A stretch of DNA of 22,846 bases, from positions 1 through 22,846 of the forward strand of contig DGQA01000028.1 of assembly GCA_002390705.1 (NCBI GenBank), given 5' to 3'. Every line of letters begins with the position of its first letter. Position 1 is the first letter of the stretch. The notes beneath the pieces are model-generated. The model was not told the origin of the DNA and did no database searches. It saw only the letters and a program-made list of their open reading frames with translations. The position numbers and the translations under genes are program-made. Of the stretch, positions 7,108-13,242 are shown piece by piece. The stretch comes from Actinobacteria bacterium UBA4426 (GTDB lineage Bacteria > Actinomycetota > Actinomycetes > S36-B12).

Positions 7108-7674
7108 TCACAGTTGGAGTGCTTGTCGAGCAATGTCAATGAGTTGCTTCACACTGTAATCAAGCTCGGGCATAGCGGACTCCAGATCCCACCACCGTGT
7201 CGGCGCATCCTCGGTCAGAATGCATTCCGATTGGGAATCCACGATCGCCAGGAACTGAACATCCCAGTGCACACTTTGGACAACTTCACCCCTGGCCGAT
7301 TTACAGGGAACATCATGTCGATCAAATCGGGCAGGCATTGATTGCACCTCAATCTCGCGATAACCGCTTTCCTCAATACATTCGCGCAAGGCCGCATCGC
7401 GAAAACTTATATCTCCCGGTTCAATGTGTCCGCCCATTTGTAACCAGCGCTTTACCCGTGGGTGCATTACGAGCAAGACATTGGCGCGCAATGGGTCAAT
7501 CATTAAAGCGCTCGCGGTGAAATGTCCCTGCTCTCTCTCCCGAGATAAAGAGCTAGGCTCGCGCTCAAGGAGCTGCCGGTACTCATCATGTAGGGCGCGC
7601 TGCCCCCCACTTGGAGAGACAGACCAGCCGTTGAGTTCTCCGGCAAATTGCTCGACTCGAGCAGGATCACGCAT
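7108..7674 (-). CDS. Nudix hydrolase
   Basis: A 188-residue protein with a Nudix fold. The catalytic helix RECIEESGY (97-105) carries the metal-binding glutamates E98, E101 and E102, preceded by the loop MGGHIEPGD (80-88). The loop is shifted from the strict G-x5-E-x7-RE spacing, but GGHxEPGD followed by ALRE..EESG is a common variant in actinobacterial Nudix proteins. It would hydrolyse a nucleoside-diphosphate-linked substrate that cannot be named. The ATG at 7672-7674 abuts the stop of the upstream metalloprotease gene, so the two are translationally coupled. About 50 residues precede the Nudix core. The family is sure; the substrate is unknown. Confidence 0.88.
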   Translation of the reverse strand: MRDPARVEQFAGELNGWSVSPSGGQRALHDEYRQLLEREPSSLSREREQGHFTASALMIDPLRANVLLVMHPRVKRWLQMGGHIEPGDISFRDAALRECIEESGYREIEVQSMPARFDRHDVPCKSARGEVVQSVHWDVQFLAIVDSQSECILTEDAPTRWWDLESAMPELDYSVKQLIDIARQALQL

Positions 7675-9000
7675 TTAGCCTTGGTCCTCGTCCTTCTCGA
7701 AATCGCTCATGGAGATATCGTCAAATGCGGAACCGCCCGCAACCTCCTGCGCAAAACCCAGAGGATCGGCCAGCGCTTCAGCGTCTGGCAACAAATCGGG
7801 GTGGTTCCACAGGGCATCTCGTGCCTGGACACCGGACTTTGCCCGAACCGCAGCAAAAATTGTGTTGGCCTCACGGAAAAGTTTCGGCCGCAACTTCATG
7901 CCCACCAATGTGCTGAAACTAGTTTCTGCCGGGCCGCCTGTTGCCCGACGACGGCCCATGGTTTCCCGCAGTTGCCCCAGGCTTGCGAGGCGATCGCCCG
8001 CGGCCTGAGTCACAACTTCGTCGACCCAGCCCTCGATTAATGCGAGCAGCGTTTCTAGGCGAATAACCGCCTGACGCTGCTCAGCCGTGTCCTGCGGCTC
8101 CAACACGCCTGATGCCATGACTTGCTGCAAGGCTTCCGGGCTGGTCAGGTCAAATCCTTCAAACTTTTCCCCCAAAGATGCTACATCAACATCCATGTAG
8201 CGCGCATACTCCTCAACCGCTGACATCAAACGTGGACGGAGCCAAGGAGCGTGATCAAATAGACGCTGGTGCGCGCTCTCGCGTAGCGCGAAGAAAAGAA
8301 AAAGGTCACGCTCTTCAATACCGAGCCCTTGTGCAAACTCTGAGATGTTCAATGGAATCAATGCCCTGGTTCCCGCAGGGGCCAATGGGATCCCGACATC
8401 AGTTGAGGAAACCACCTCTTTCGCCAGCGCCGACAAGGCCTGTCCAAGTTGATAAGCAAATGCGGTGGATCCGAGCTGTGTGACCATGCCCAGCATCGGC
8501 TTAAGCATTGCCATCAATTCAGGTGTCAAGCCGTCAGGCAACATTGCCTTGAGCTCCTGGGGTAACTGATCTTCGAGCCCATTGAGATCCTCGCTGTCCG
8601 CGAGCCCGGGCAGCATTGTTTCCATTCTTTGCGACATTGTCGTGGCGATAGGCAAAATAATTTTCTGCCACACTTCAGCCGTTTCAACGAGCCACTCACT
8701 ACGTGACCACACTTTCACCACAGTGCTACTTGCCGGAAAAGTCACGCTTTCATTGAGCCACAGATCAGCCAATTCCATCGCGCTTTCGACTGCCCGCACC
8801 GACGCATCTGTCACACTTGGATCAGTGCCGAGCACCGATCGCGCCACTTGCATAACCGTGGACCACGGGAGCGGTCCTTCGTTTTGAGACTGCTGCAACA
8901 TTTGACCGAACTGGGTGAACATGGCTCCAAGGTTGTTCATGTCGAAGCCACCAGAATCACCACTATCTGACGCTCCAAAGCCGAACGGGAATTGTGCCAT
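7675..9000 (-). CDS. Zinc-dependent metalloprotease-like protein (DUF2342 family)
   Basis: A 441-residue protein whose central region matches the DUF2342 'putative hydrolase / zinc-dependent metalloprotease' family of actinobacteria (positional counterpart Rv3195). The metal-site helix is LRESAHQRLFDHAPWLRPRL (239-258), with E241, H244 and H250 as likely ligand or catalytic residues in place of a strict HEXXH. The N-terminus is glycine/serine/aspartate-rich and low in complexity, with no signal peptide, so it is probably cytoplasmic. The acidic tail ends in EKDEDQG. The ATG at 9000 has TACCGT-N6 upstream, fitting a leaderless transcript. The Nudix gene follows with no gap. Proteolytic activity is assumed from the family name, not shown by the sequence. 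Confidence 0.9.
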   Translation of the reverse strand: MAQFPFGFGASDSGDSGGFDMNNLGAMFTQFGQMLQQSQNEGPLPWSTVMQVARSVLGTDPSVTDASVRAVESAMELADLWLNESVTFPASSTVVKVWSRSEWLVETAEVWQKIILPIATTMSQRMETMLPGLADSEDLNGLEDQLPQELKAMLPDGLTPELMAMLKPMLGMVTQLGSTAFAYQLGQALSALAKEVVSSTDVGIPLAPAGTRALIPLNISEFAQGLGIEERDLFLFFALRESAHQRLFDHAPWLRPRLMSAVEEYARYMDVDVASLGEKFEGFDLTSPEALQQVMASGVLEPQDTAEQRQAVIRLETLLALIEGWVDEVVTQAAGDRLASLGQLRETMGRRRATGGPAETSFSTLVGMKLRPKLFREANTIFAAVRAKSGVQARDALWNHPDLLPDAEALADPLGFAQEVAGGSAFDDISMSDFEKDEDQG

Positions 9001-9012
9001 GGCTTTACGGTA
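9001..9012 (-). promoter_or_regulatory. Candidate leaderless -10 element for the metalloprotease gene
   Basis: TACCGT (9007-9012, minus strand) lies exactly 6 nt before the ATG at 9000, with no Shine-Dalgarno. It would drive the metalloprotease-Nudix pair. Confidence 0.5.
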
Positions 9013-9106
9013 ATACAGCGTTGCTGCATTGGCTGCCTCGGTTGGCCAGCAAGTAGTTCACCCTGTGCGAAATCTGGCACCACGCTCAGCGGATGAACCA
9101 GATATA

Positions 9107-9142
9107 TTTAAAGGGGCAACCCTGCTGGGCCGCCCCTTTAAA
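9107..9142 (-). terminator. Rho-independent terminator after the DUF5679 gene
   Basis: A perfect 11-bp inverted repeat, TTTAAAGGGGC (9107-9117) with GCCCCTTTAAA (9132-9142), has a 14-nt loop that holds a further CCC/GGG pair. It begins 25 nt after the stop at 9168 on the minus strand and is followed there by an AT-rich run. It separates this gene from the metalloprotease transcription unit. Confidence 0.75.
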
Positions 9143-9167
9143 GAGTTACTGAGATAAAACGCGGTAT

Positions 9168-9326
9168 TTAGGCTTTGCCCAAAATGCGCGTTACTTTGGT
9201 GCCGCACGTTGGGCAGATGCCCTTCGCGAACCGGCGACCATTGGTTTCTTCCACGTGTCCGGTGAATTCACGCTTGGCTTTGCACTTAACGCAATACGCC
9301 TCGCCGGTATAGCTTTCCTCGGCCAT
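9168..9326 (-). CDS. DUF5679 small zinc-ribbon protein
   Basis: A 52-residue protein with two CxxC knuckles, YCVKCKAKREF (near residue 12) and GICPTCGTKV (near residue 38), forming a four-cysteine zinc ribbon. The spacing and the EAYCVKCKAKRE...KGICPTCGTK pattern match the actinobacterial DUF5679 family, whose function is unknown. The start is the ATG at 9326, not the longer frame to 9404, because a strong AGGAGG lies 5 nt upstream and the family begins MAEE.... This is one of the few genes here with a textbook Shine-Dalgarno, which suggests a 5' leader and a different promoter type from its neighbours. A TTGACG at about 9463-9468 (minus strand) is a possible -35. Confidence 0.88.
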   Translation of the reverse strand: MAEESYTGEAYCVKCKAKREFTGHVEETNGRRFAKGICPTCGTKVTRILGKA

Positions 9327-9481
9327 GGGTCCTCCTGTTGACAATCTCCGCCGCAGCGGTGGTGGCGGGCGCCACTCTCGTGGCCCTGGGGCCGACTCCA
9401 CCATAGGGCAGAAAAGGTCCCCCTCATGCGCTACGCACAGGCAGAATTCGGCGTGGCGGCCAAAAACTCGTCAATTTATCC

Positions 9482-9506
9482 GACAAAACGGACATTTGTC
9501 TAAAAT
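9482..9506 (+). promoter_or_regulatory. Dyad GACAAA-N7-TTTGTC followed by a TAAAAT box
   Basis: A perfect 6-bp inverted repeat (9482-9487 and 9495-9500) sits against TAAAAT (9501-9506) in the divergent gap between the DUF5679 and M20 genes. It could be an operator over a promoter for the M20 gene, with a 5' leader of about 40 nt. No regulator can be named. Confidence 0.4.
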
Positions 9507-9523
9507 GACCCTCCTTCGTACGC

Positions 9524-9540
9524 CCGGCCCTGCGGGCCGG
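9524..9540. other. GC-rich hairpin upstream of the M20 gene
   Basis: CCGGCCC-TGC-GGGCCGG is a perfect 7-bp stem with a 3-nt loop, ending one base before the candidate -10 CACAAT. If transcription starts upstream at the TAAAAT box, the hairpin lies in the leader just before the start codon. If the gene is leaderless, it lies in the -35 region and would not be transcribed. Confidence 0.45.
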
Positions 9541-9552
9541 CACAATTCCTCC
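9541..9552 (+). promoter_or_regulatory. Candidate leaderless -10 element for the M20 gene
   Basis: CACAAT (9541-9546) lies 6 nt before the ATG at 9553. The spacer TCCTCC is not a Shine-Dalgarno. The box is weaker than the TA-starting boxes elsewhere in the window. Confidence 0.4.
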
Positions 9553-10839
9553 ATGCCTACTCCCCCGCAGGATCTGTGCTCGGCAAGCGCCATGTACGAG
9601 GAACTGGCCACCCTACTTTCCATCGCGTCAACAGGAGGCACGAACAGCGAGCAGGACGCTCAAAAGTTCATGGCCACGCTCATGCGCACCGCAGGCTTGG
9701 AAGTGAGAAGCTGGGAGATGGACCTCAAAACCATCACCGCAGACCCACAATTTCCCGGTCAAGAGGTGTTGCGCGAACAAGGGCTGGGCGTTCTCGGTAT
9801 TTGGCGTGGCTCCGGTGGCGCACCCGCCCTTCTGATTAATGGCCATACAGATGTAGTACCTCCCGGTGATGTGCGCGCGTGGAGCGCAGATCCTTTTACC
9901 CCCCGCGCGACCACCGTTGACGGTGAAAAAGTGATCATGGCCCGCGGGGCCTGCGATATGAAAGGCGGTCTGATTGCAGCTTGGGCAGCAGTAAAATTCC
10001 TGCGTGCAAGTGGTTTCACCCCAAGAGGAGATCTGCTCTTTGCTCCCGTGATCGGCGAAGAAGACGGTGGTCTGGGCACTTATTCATTGATCACCGAGGG
10101 CTTGCCGCAGTTTTATAGCCTTACCGAACACCAAGTCGCGGGGGCGATCATCCCCGAGCCCACTTCACTAGCCGCTATCTCAGCCAACGGTGGAGCGTTG
10201 ACATTTCGTTTACTCGTCCACGGTGCTGCCATCCACGCTTCACGCCGAACCGAAGGTGTCAGCGCGATCGAAAAATTTTATCCGATTTACCAGGCACTCG
10301 AAATTCTCGAAGCACGCCGCAATGTAGATGTCGATTCACGAATGCGGCGATGGCCAGTCGCCTATCCCATTTCAATTGGAACGGTGCACAGTGGCGACTG
10401 GGCATCAACGGTTCCGGACTTGCTCGTAGCCGAAGGCCGATTCGGAGTTGCTCTTGGCGAGGACATCGAATCTGCCCGATCGATATTTGAAGAATGCATT
10501 CGAGACGCCTCTGCTAAGGATCTATGGCTTGCCGAAAACCCGGTAGAGATTGAGTGGTGGGGTGGCCAATTCGCCTCGGGGCAAACTGAACCACGATCAG
10601 AACTGATCAAAAATCTCCAGAAGGCACACTTACAGGTTGTTGGCGCGCCACTTGAGGAATACGGAGCTCCCTACGGTTCAGATTTGCGACTGCTTACGGG
10701 TCTGGCGGCTATTCCCACCCTGCAGTACGGACCGGGAGATGTTTCGATCGCTCATGCTCCTGATGAATATGTCCATACTCGCGAACTTGAAACAACTGCT
10801 CGCGTCATTGCACAGGTGATCCGAGACAGCATCGGGTAA
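9553..10839 (+). CDS. M20 family metallopeptidase (ArgE/DapE-like)
   Basis: A 428-residue enzyme with the full M20 metal-site set: LLINGHTDVVPPGD (H98, D100), ARGACDMKGG (D135), the general-base region VIGEEDGG (E169, E170), AIIPEPT (E202) and a C-terminal histidine in SIAHAPDEYV. The pattern resembles acetylornithine deacetylase and succinyl-diaminopimelate desuccinylase, which cleave an N-acyl group from an amino acid using two zinc or cobalt ions. The true substrate cannot be told. No arg or dap genes are nearby. The frame is open upstream to 9325, but I chose ATG 9553 because the family begins near MYEELATLLSIAST and the upstream translation is low-complexity. It is divergent from the DUF5679 gene. 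Cytoplasmic. Confidence 0.93.
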   Translation: MPTPPQDLCSASAMYEELATLLSIASTGGTNSEQDAQKFMATLMRTAGLEVRSWEMDLKTITADPQFPGQEVLREQGLGVLGIWRGSGGAPALLINGHTDVVPPGDVRAWSADPFTPRATTVDGEKVIMARGACDMKGGLIAAWAAVKFLRASGFTPRGDLLFAPVIGEEDGGLGTYSLITEGLPQFYSLTEHQVAGAIIPEPTSLAAISANGGALTFRLLVHGAAIHASRRTEGVSAIEKFYPIYQALEILEARRNVDVDSRMRRWPVAYPISIGTVHSGDWASTVPDLLVAEGRFGVALGEDIESARSIFEECIRDASAKDLWLAENPVEIEWWGGQFASGQTEPRSELIKNLQKAHLQVVGAPLEEYGAPYGSDLRLLTGLAAIPTLQYGPGDVSIAHAPDEYVHTRELETTARVIAQVIRDSIG

Positions 10840-10859
10840 ATCTGCTTATATCGAAATCG

Positions 10860-10888
10860 CCTGTGGATTGCATCTCGCCATCCACAGG
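10860..10888. other. Perfect 9-bp hairpin between the M20 and E1-like genes
   Basis: CCTGTGGAT (10860-10868) and ATCCACAGG (10880-10888) are exact inverted repeats with an 11-nt loop, 20 nt after the M20 stop. There is no T-run after it on the plus strand, so a simple rho-independent terminator is not clear. It may be a terminator-like 3' structure, or a protein-binding dyad overlapping the -35 region of the next gene. Confidence 0.55.
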
Positions 10889-10898
10889 GGCTCAGATT

Positions 10899-10910
10899 GA
10901 CAATCACCAC
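10899..10910 (+). promoter_or_regulatory. Candidate leaderless -10 element for the E1-like gene
   Basis: GACAAT (10899-10904) lies exactly 6 nt before the ATG at 10911. The same hexamer at the same distance precedes the downstream kinase gene. It favours ATG 10911 over the GTG at 10863. Confidence 0.5.
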
Positions 10911-11858
10911 ATGATTGATTCGTTTGCCCAACGCGCCTACCCCGAATACAACTTTTGTGTCCCTGTAATTAGACGAGCGCATGGCGTAATCGAGTTGGGC
11001 GACTACACATTGAGTCCTTCACCCGGATTTGAGACTGTCCAATGGTTCATTGCTCTTGATGGCTCAATGTGTGCTGACCAGGCCAGCAGGCTCGGAGCGC
11101 AGCAACTCAATCTGCCGTTGGCCCTCATAAGAAACCTGGTCGATCATGGATTTAGATCAGGCGCACTTATTGATGCTCATCACCCACCAAGTTCATCGCG
11201 CTGGGTTAACAACAGGGGAAGGGAACGAATGCATACAGATTTGGCCTGCGTCCAAAAGCACAATATTAATTATTCGAACGCCCTTGGTCTCTCAGATGCT
11301 GCCGAAATTATCGATCACCGCAATAACACGCTAATTGATGTGGTCGGCCAAGGGCCTCTTGCCCGAGCTGTTTATCGGATCGGATTGGACTCTGGTTTCC
11401 AATTCACGCAGCAGCGCTCGTTGGCGTCTTTCGTAATCTTTGTCAGCAACTCCCATCCGCACACTTTTGACCATGAAAACTCTCACCTATGTAACCTTCC
11501 GCACCTTCACGTGGCCACTCGAATGGACAACGCCACAATCGGGCCGCTGGTGATCCCTGACTCAAGTTCGTGCTTTCGATGCGCTCACCTACATCGGTGT
11601 GATACCTCGCCGGACTGGATGCAAGTGGATCTTCAATGGCGACGCCAGACAAATTCTGGTCAAAGCGATGCGATTCTGACCCATTACACGGCCCTACACG
11701 CTCTGCTCATTATTCGACATTGGATCGACGGAACAGCACTCACCAACACACTCTGGAGCGCGAAACTCCCATGGCCGCGATTTGATCCACAAAACGCTCC
11801 GCCACATCCACTGTGCGGATGCCAACTGCACGGCTCAACTCCCACTGCCACAACCTGA
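10911..11858 (+). CDS. E1/ThiF-like protein with four-cysteine zinc site (cyclodehydratase-like), unknown role
   Basis: About 315 residues from ATG 10911. A Rossmann-like segment, IDVVGQGPLARAVYRIGL (about 142-159), resembles the nucleotide-binding loop of ThiF/E1 activating enzymes but is degenerate. The C-terminal half has GPLVIPDSSSCFRCAHLHR and then HPLCGC near the end. The CxxC plus CxC pair is the structural zinc site of E1-like proteins, and the first stretch matches the E1-like cyclodehydratase partners of TOMM peptide systems. I see no clear catalytic cysteine or ATP-binding arginine set, no precursor peptide and no YcaO gene. It may thus be a non-catalytic binding protein. Rv3196 is the likely positional counterpart (from memory). 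The next gene follows within 40 nt on the same strand. Confidence 0.7.
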   Translation: MIDSFAQRAYPEYNFCVPVIRRAHGVIELGDYTLSPSPGFETVQWFIALDGSMCADQASRLGAQQLNLPLALIRNLVDHGFRSGALIDAHHPPSSSRWVNNRGRERMHTDLACVQKHNINYSNALGLSDAAEIIDHRNNTLIDVVGQGPLARAVYRIGLDSGFQFTQQRSLASFVIFVSNSHPHTFDHENSHLCNLPHLHVATRMDNATIGPLVIPDSSSCFRCAHLHRCDTSPDWMQVDLQWRRQTNSGQSDAILTHYTALHALLIIRHWIDGTALTNTLWSAKLPWPRFDPQNAPPHPLCGCQLHGSTPTATT

Positions 11859-11883
11859 CCGTGCGCAGCTATTGATTAGGCCG

Positions 11884-11895
11884 GACAATAGGCGG
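11884..11895 (+). promoter_or_regulatory. Candidate leaderless -10 element for the ABC1 kinase gene
   Basis: GACAAT (11884-11889) lies 6 nt before the GTG at 11896, identical in hexamer and spacing to the element before the E1-like gene. It supports this start over the upstream in-frame start at 11782, which overlaps the preceding gene. Confidence 0.45.
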
Positions 11896-13242
11896 GTGCC
11901 CGAATTACCGAGAAATGCGTTCACGCGTGGGATCCGCATGGCTTCCTTGCCCGCAACCTACGCCGGGCGCACCGCGCTTGGCCTTGGAAAACGTTTAGGT
12001 GGCACACCTGCCGAAGCAATTACTGCCCAAATGTCTGCCCGCACGGCTGAACAGATGTTCAAAGTCCTCGGGGAGCTCAAGGGCGGCGCCATGAAACTCG
12101 GCCAAGCGTTGAGTATCTTCGAGGCCGCACTGCCCGAAGAGTTCGCTGCTCCATACCGAGCTATGCTGACAAAACTGCAGGACTCAGCCCCCGCCATGCC
12201 AGCCAGCGCAATTCATAAAATCTTAACTGAAGAATTCGGCGAGGATTGGCGCAATCGTTTTATTGAATTCAGTGATCAACCTGCAGCCGCCGCATCAATT
12301 GGTCAAGTGCATAAAGCCACTTGGCATGACGGGCGCGTGGTCGCAGTAAAAGTGCAATACCCCGGAGCCGATAAGGCGTTGGTTGCGGACTTAAACCAAA
12401 TGATCCGCATGGGCAAGCTTTTCGCTGGCTGGATTCCCGGTCTTGATTTGGGGCCCCTCCTTAAAGAACTGAGGGAGCGGGCAATTGAGGAACTTGACTA
12501 CCTACTCGAGTCACAAAATCAGCGCGCATTCGCAGTTGCATTTGAGGGCGATCCGGACTTTCACATTCCACACGTTCTCGCCGCCGCGCCACATGTCTTG
12601 ATCAGCGAATGGATTGACGGGCGGCCGCTATCAGACATCATTTCCAATGGAACCCCAGCCGAACGAGATCGCGCTGGGTTGCTCTATGAACGCTTCCTGC
12701 TCGCGGGTCCCGCACGTGCGGGACTGCTGCATGCAGACCCGCATCCAGGAAATTTCCGAATCACAGCCGACAACAAGTTATGCGTACTTGACTTTGGAGC
12801 CGTCTCGCGGCTCCCTGAGGGATTACCAATTGCCATGGGAACCCTCCTGAGGATTGCCCAAAGTGGCGATGCGGAAGACGTCCTTGCGGGCTTACGCGCT
12901 GAAGGATTTGTAAAGCCCAATATCGAGGTGGACGCCGACCAAATTCTCAACTACCTGGAGCCCTTTGTGGAGCCAACCCGTCACGAAAGTTTTCATTTCA
13001 ACCGGGACTGGATCCGTGGTGAATTCACAAGGCTCAATGACATGAAAGGCCCCGATTTTACCATTGGACTGAAAATCAACTTGCCACCCTCCTACGCATT
13101 AATTCACCGGGTCTGGTTGGGCAGCATTGCGGTGCTGTGCCAACTTGACGCCAATGTTCCGGTTTTGGCTGAACTCAATGCTTGGGTTCCAGGATTTTCG
13201 GGCGCCCCAAGTTCCGCCAGTGCCTCTAATCTTGAGTCTTAA
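11896..13242 (+). CDS. ABC1/UbiB (ADCK-like) atypical kinase
   Basis: A 448-residue protein with all the family marks: the KxGQ motif LKGGAMKLGQ (about 61-70), the alanine-rich loop PAAAASIGQVHKA (129-141) that replaces the glycine-rich P-loop, the lysine in VVAVKVQYPG (K152), the catalytic-loop equivalent LLHADPHPGNF (277-287) and the metal-binding DFGAV (299-303). ABC1 proteins bind ATP and in other organisms support isoprenoid-quinone or lipid metabolism; the actinobacterial role is not settled. Rv3197 is the positional counterpart. I chose GTG 11896 because homologues begin near LPRxA and no overlap with the E1-like gene then remains. The 3' end overlaps uvrD2 tail-to-tail by 17 bp. Confidence 0.92.
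   Translation: MPELPRNAFTRGIRMASLPATYAGRTALGLGKRLGGTPAEAITAQMSARTAEQMFKVLGELKGGAMKLGQALSIFEAALPEEFAAPYRAMLTKLQDSAPAMPASAIHKILTEEFGEDWRNRFIEFSDQPAAAASIGQVHKATWHDGRVVAVKVQYPGADKALVADLNQMIRMGKLFAGWIPGLDLGPLLKELRERAIEELDYLLESQNQRAFAVAFEGDPDFHIPHVLAAAPHVLISEWIDGRPLSDIISNGTPAERDRAGLLYERFLLAGPARAGLLHADPHPGNFRITADNKLCVLDFGAVSRLPEGLPIAMGTLLRIAQSGDAEDVLAGLRAEGFVKPNIEVDADQILNYLEPFVEPTRHESFHFNRDWIRGEFTRLNDMKGPDFTIGLKINLPPSYALIHRVWLGSIAVLCQLDANVPVLAELNAWVPGFSGAPSSASASNLES

Noticed and set aside
9325..9552. Upstream in-frame extension of the M20 peptidase
   Set aside because: The translation is low-complexity, overlaps the divergent DUF5679 start and promoter region, and adds residues not seen in the family.
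10863..10910. GTG start at 10863 for the E1-like gene
   Set aside because: It would put the 9-bp hairpin and the GACAAT box inside the coding region; ATG 10911 has the same start signature as its neighbours.
10911..11858. TOMM/RiPP biosynthetic cluster around the E1-like protein
   Set aside because: No YcaO, dehydrogenase, precursor peptide or transporter within the window; only the E1-like protein resembles such systems.
11782..11895. Longer N-terminus of the ABC1 kinase from 11782
   Set aside because: It overlaps the end of the E1-like gene by 77 bp and its translation does not match the family; GTG 11896 fits better.
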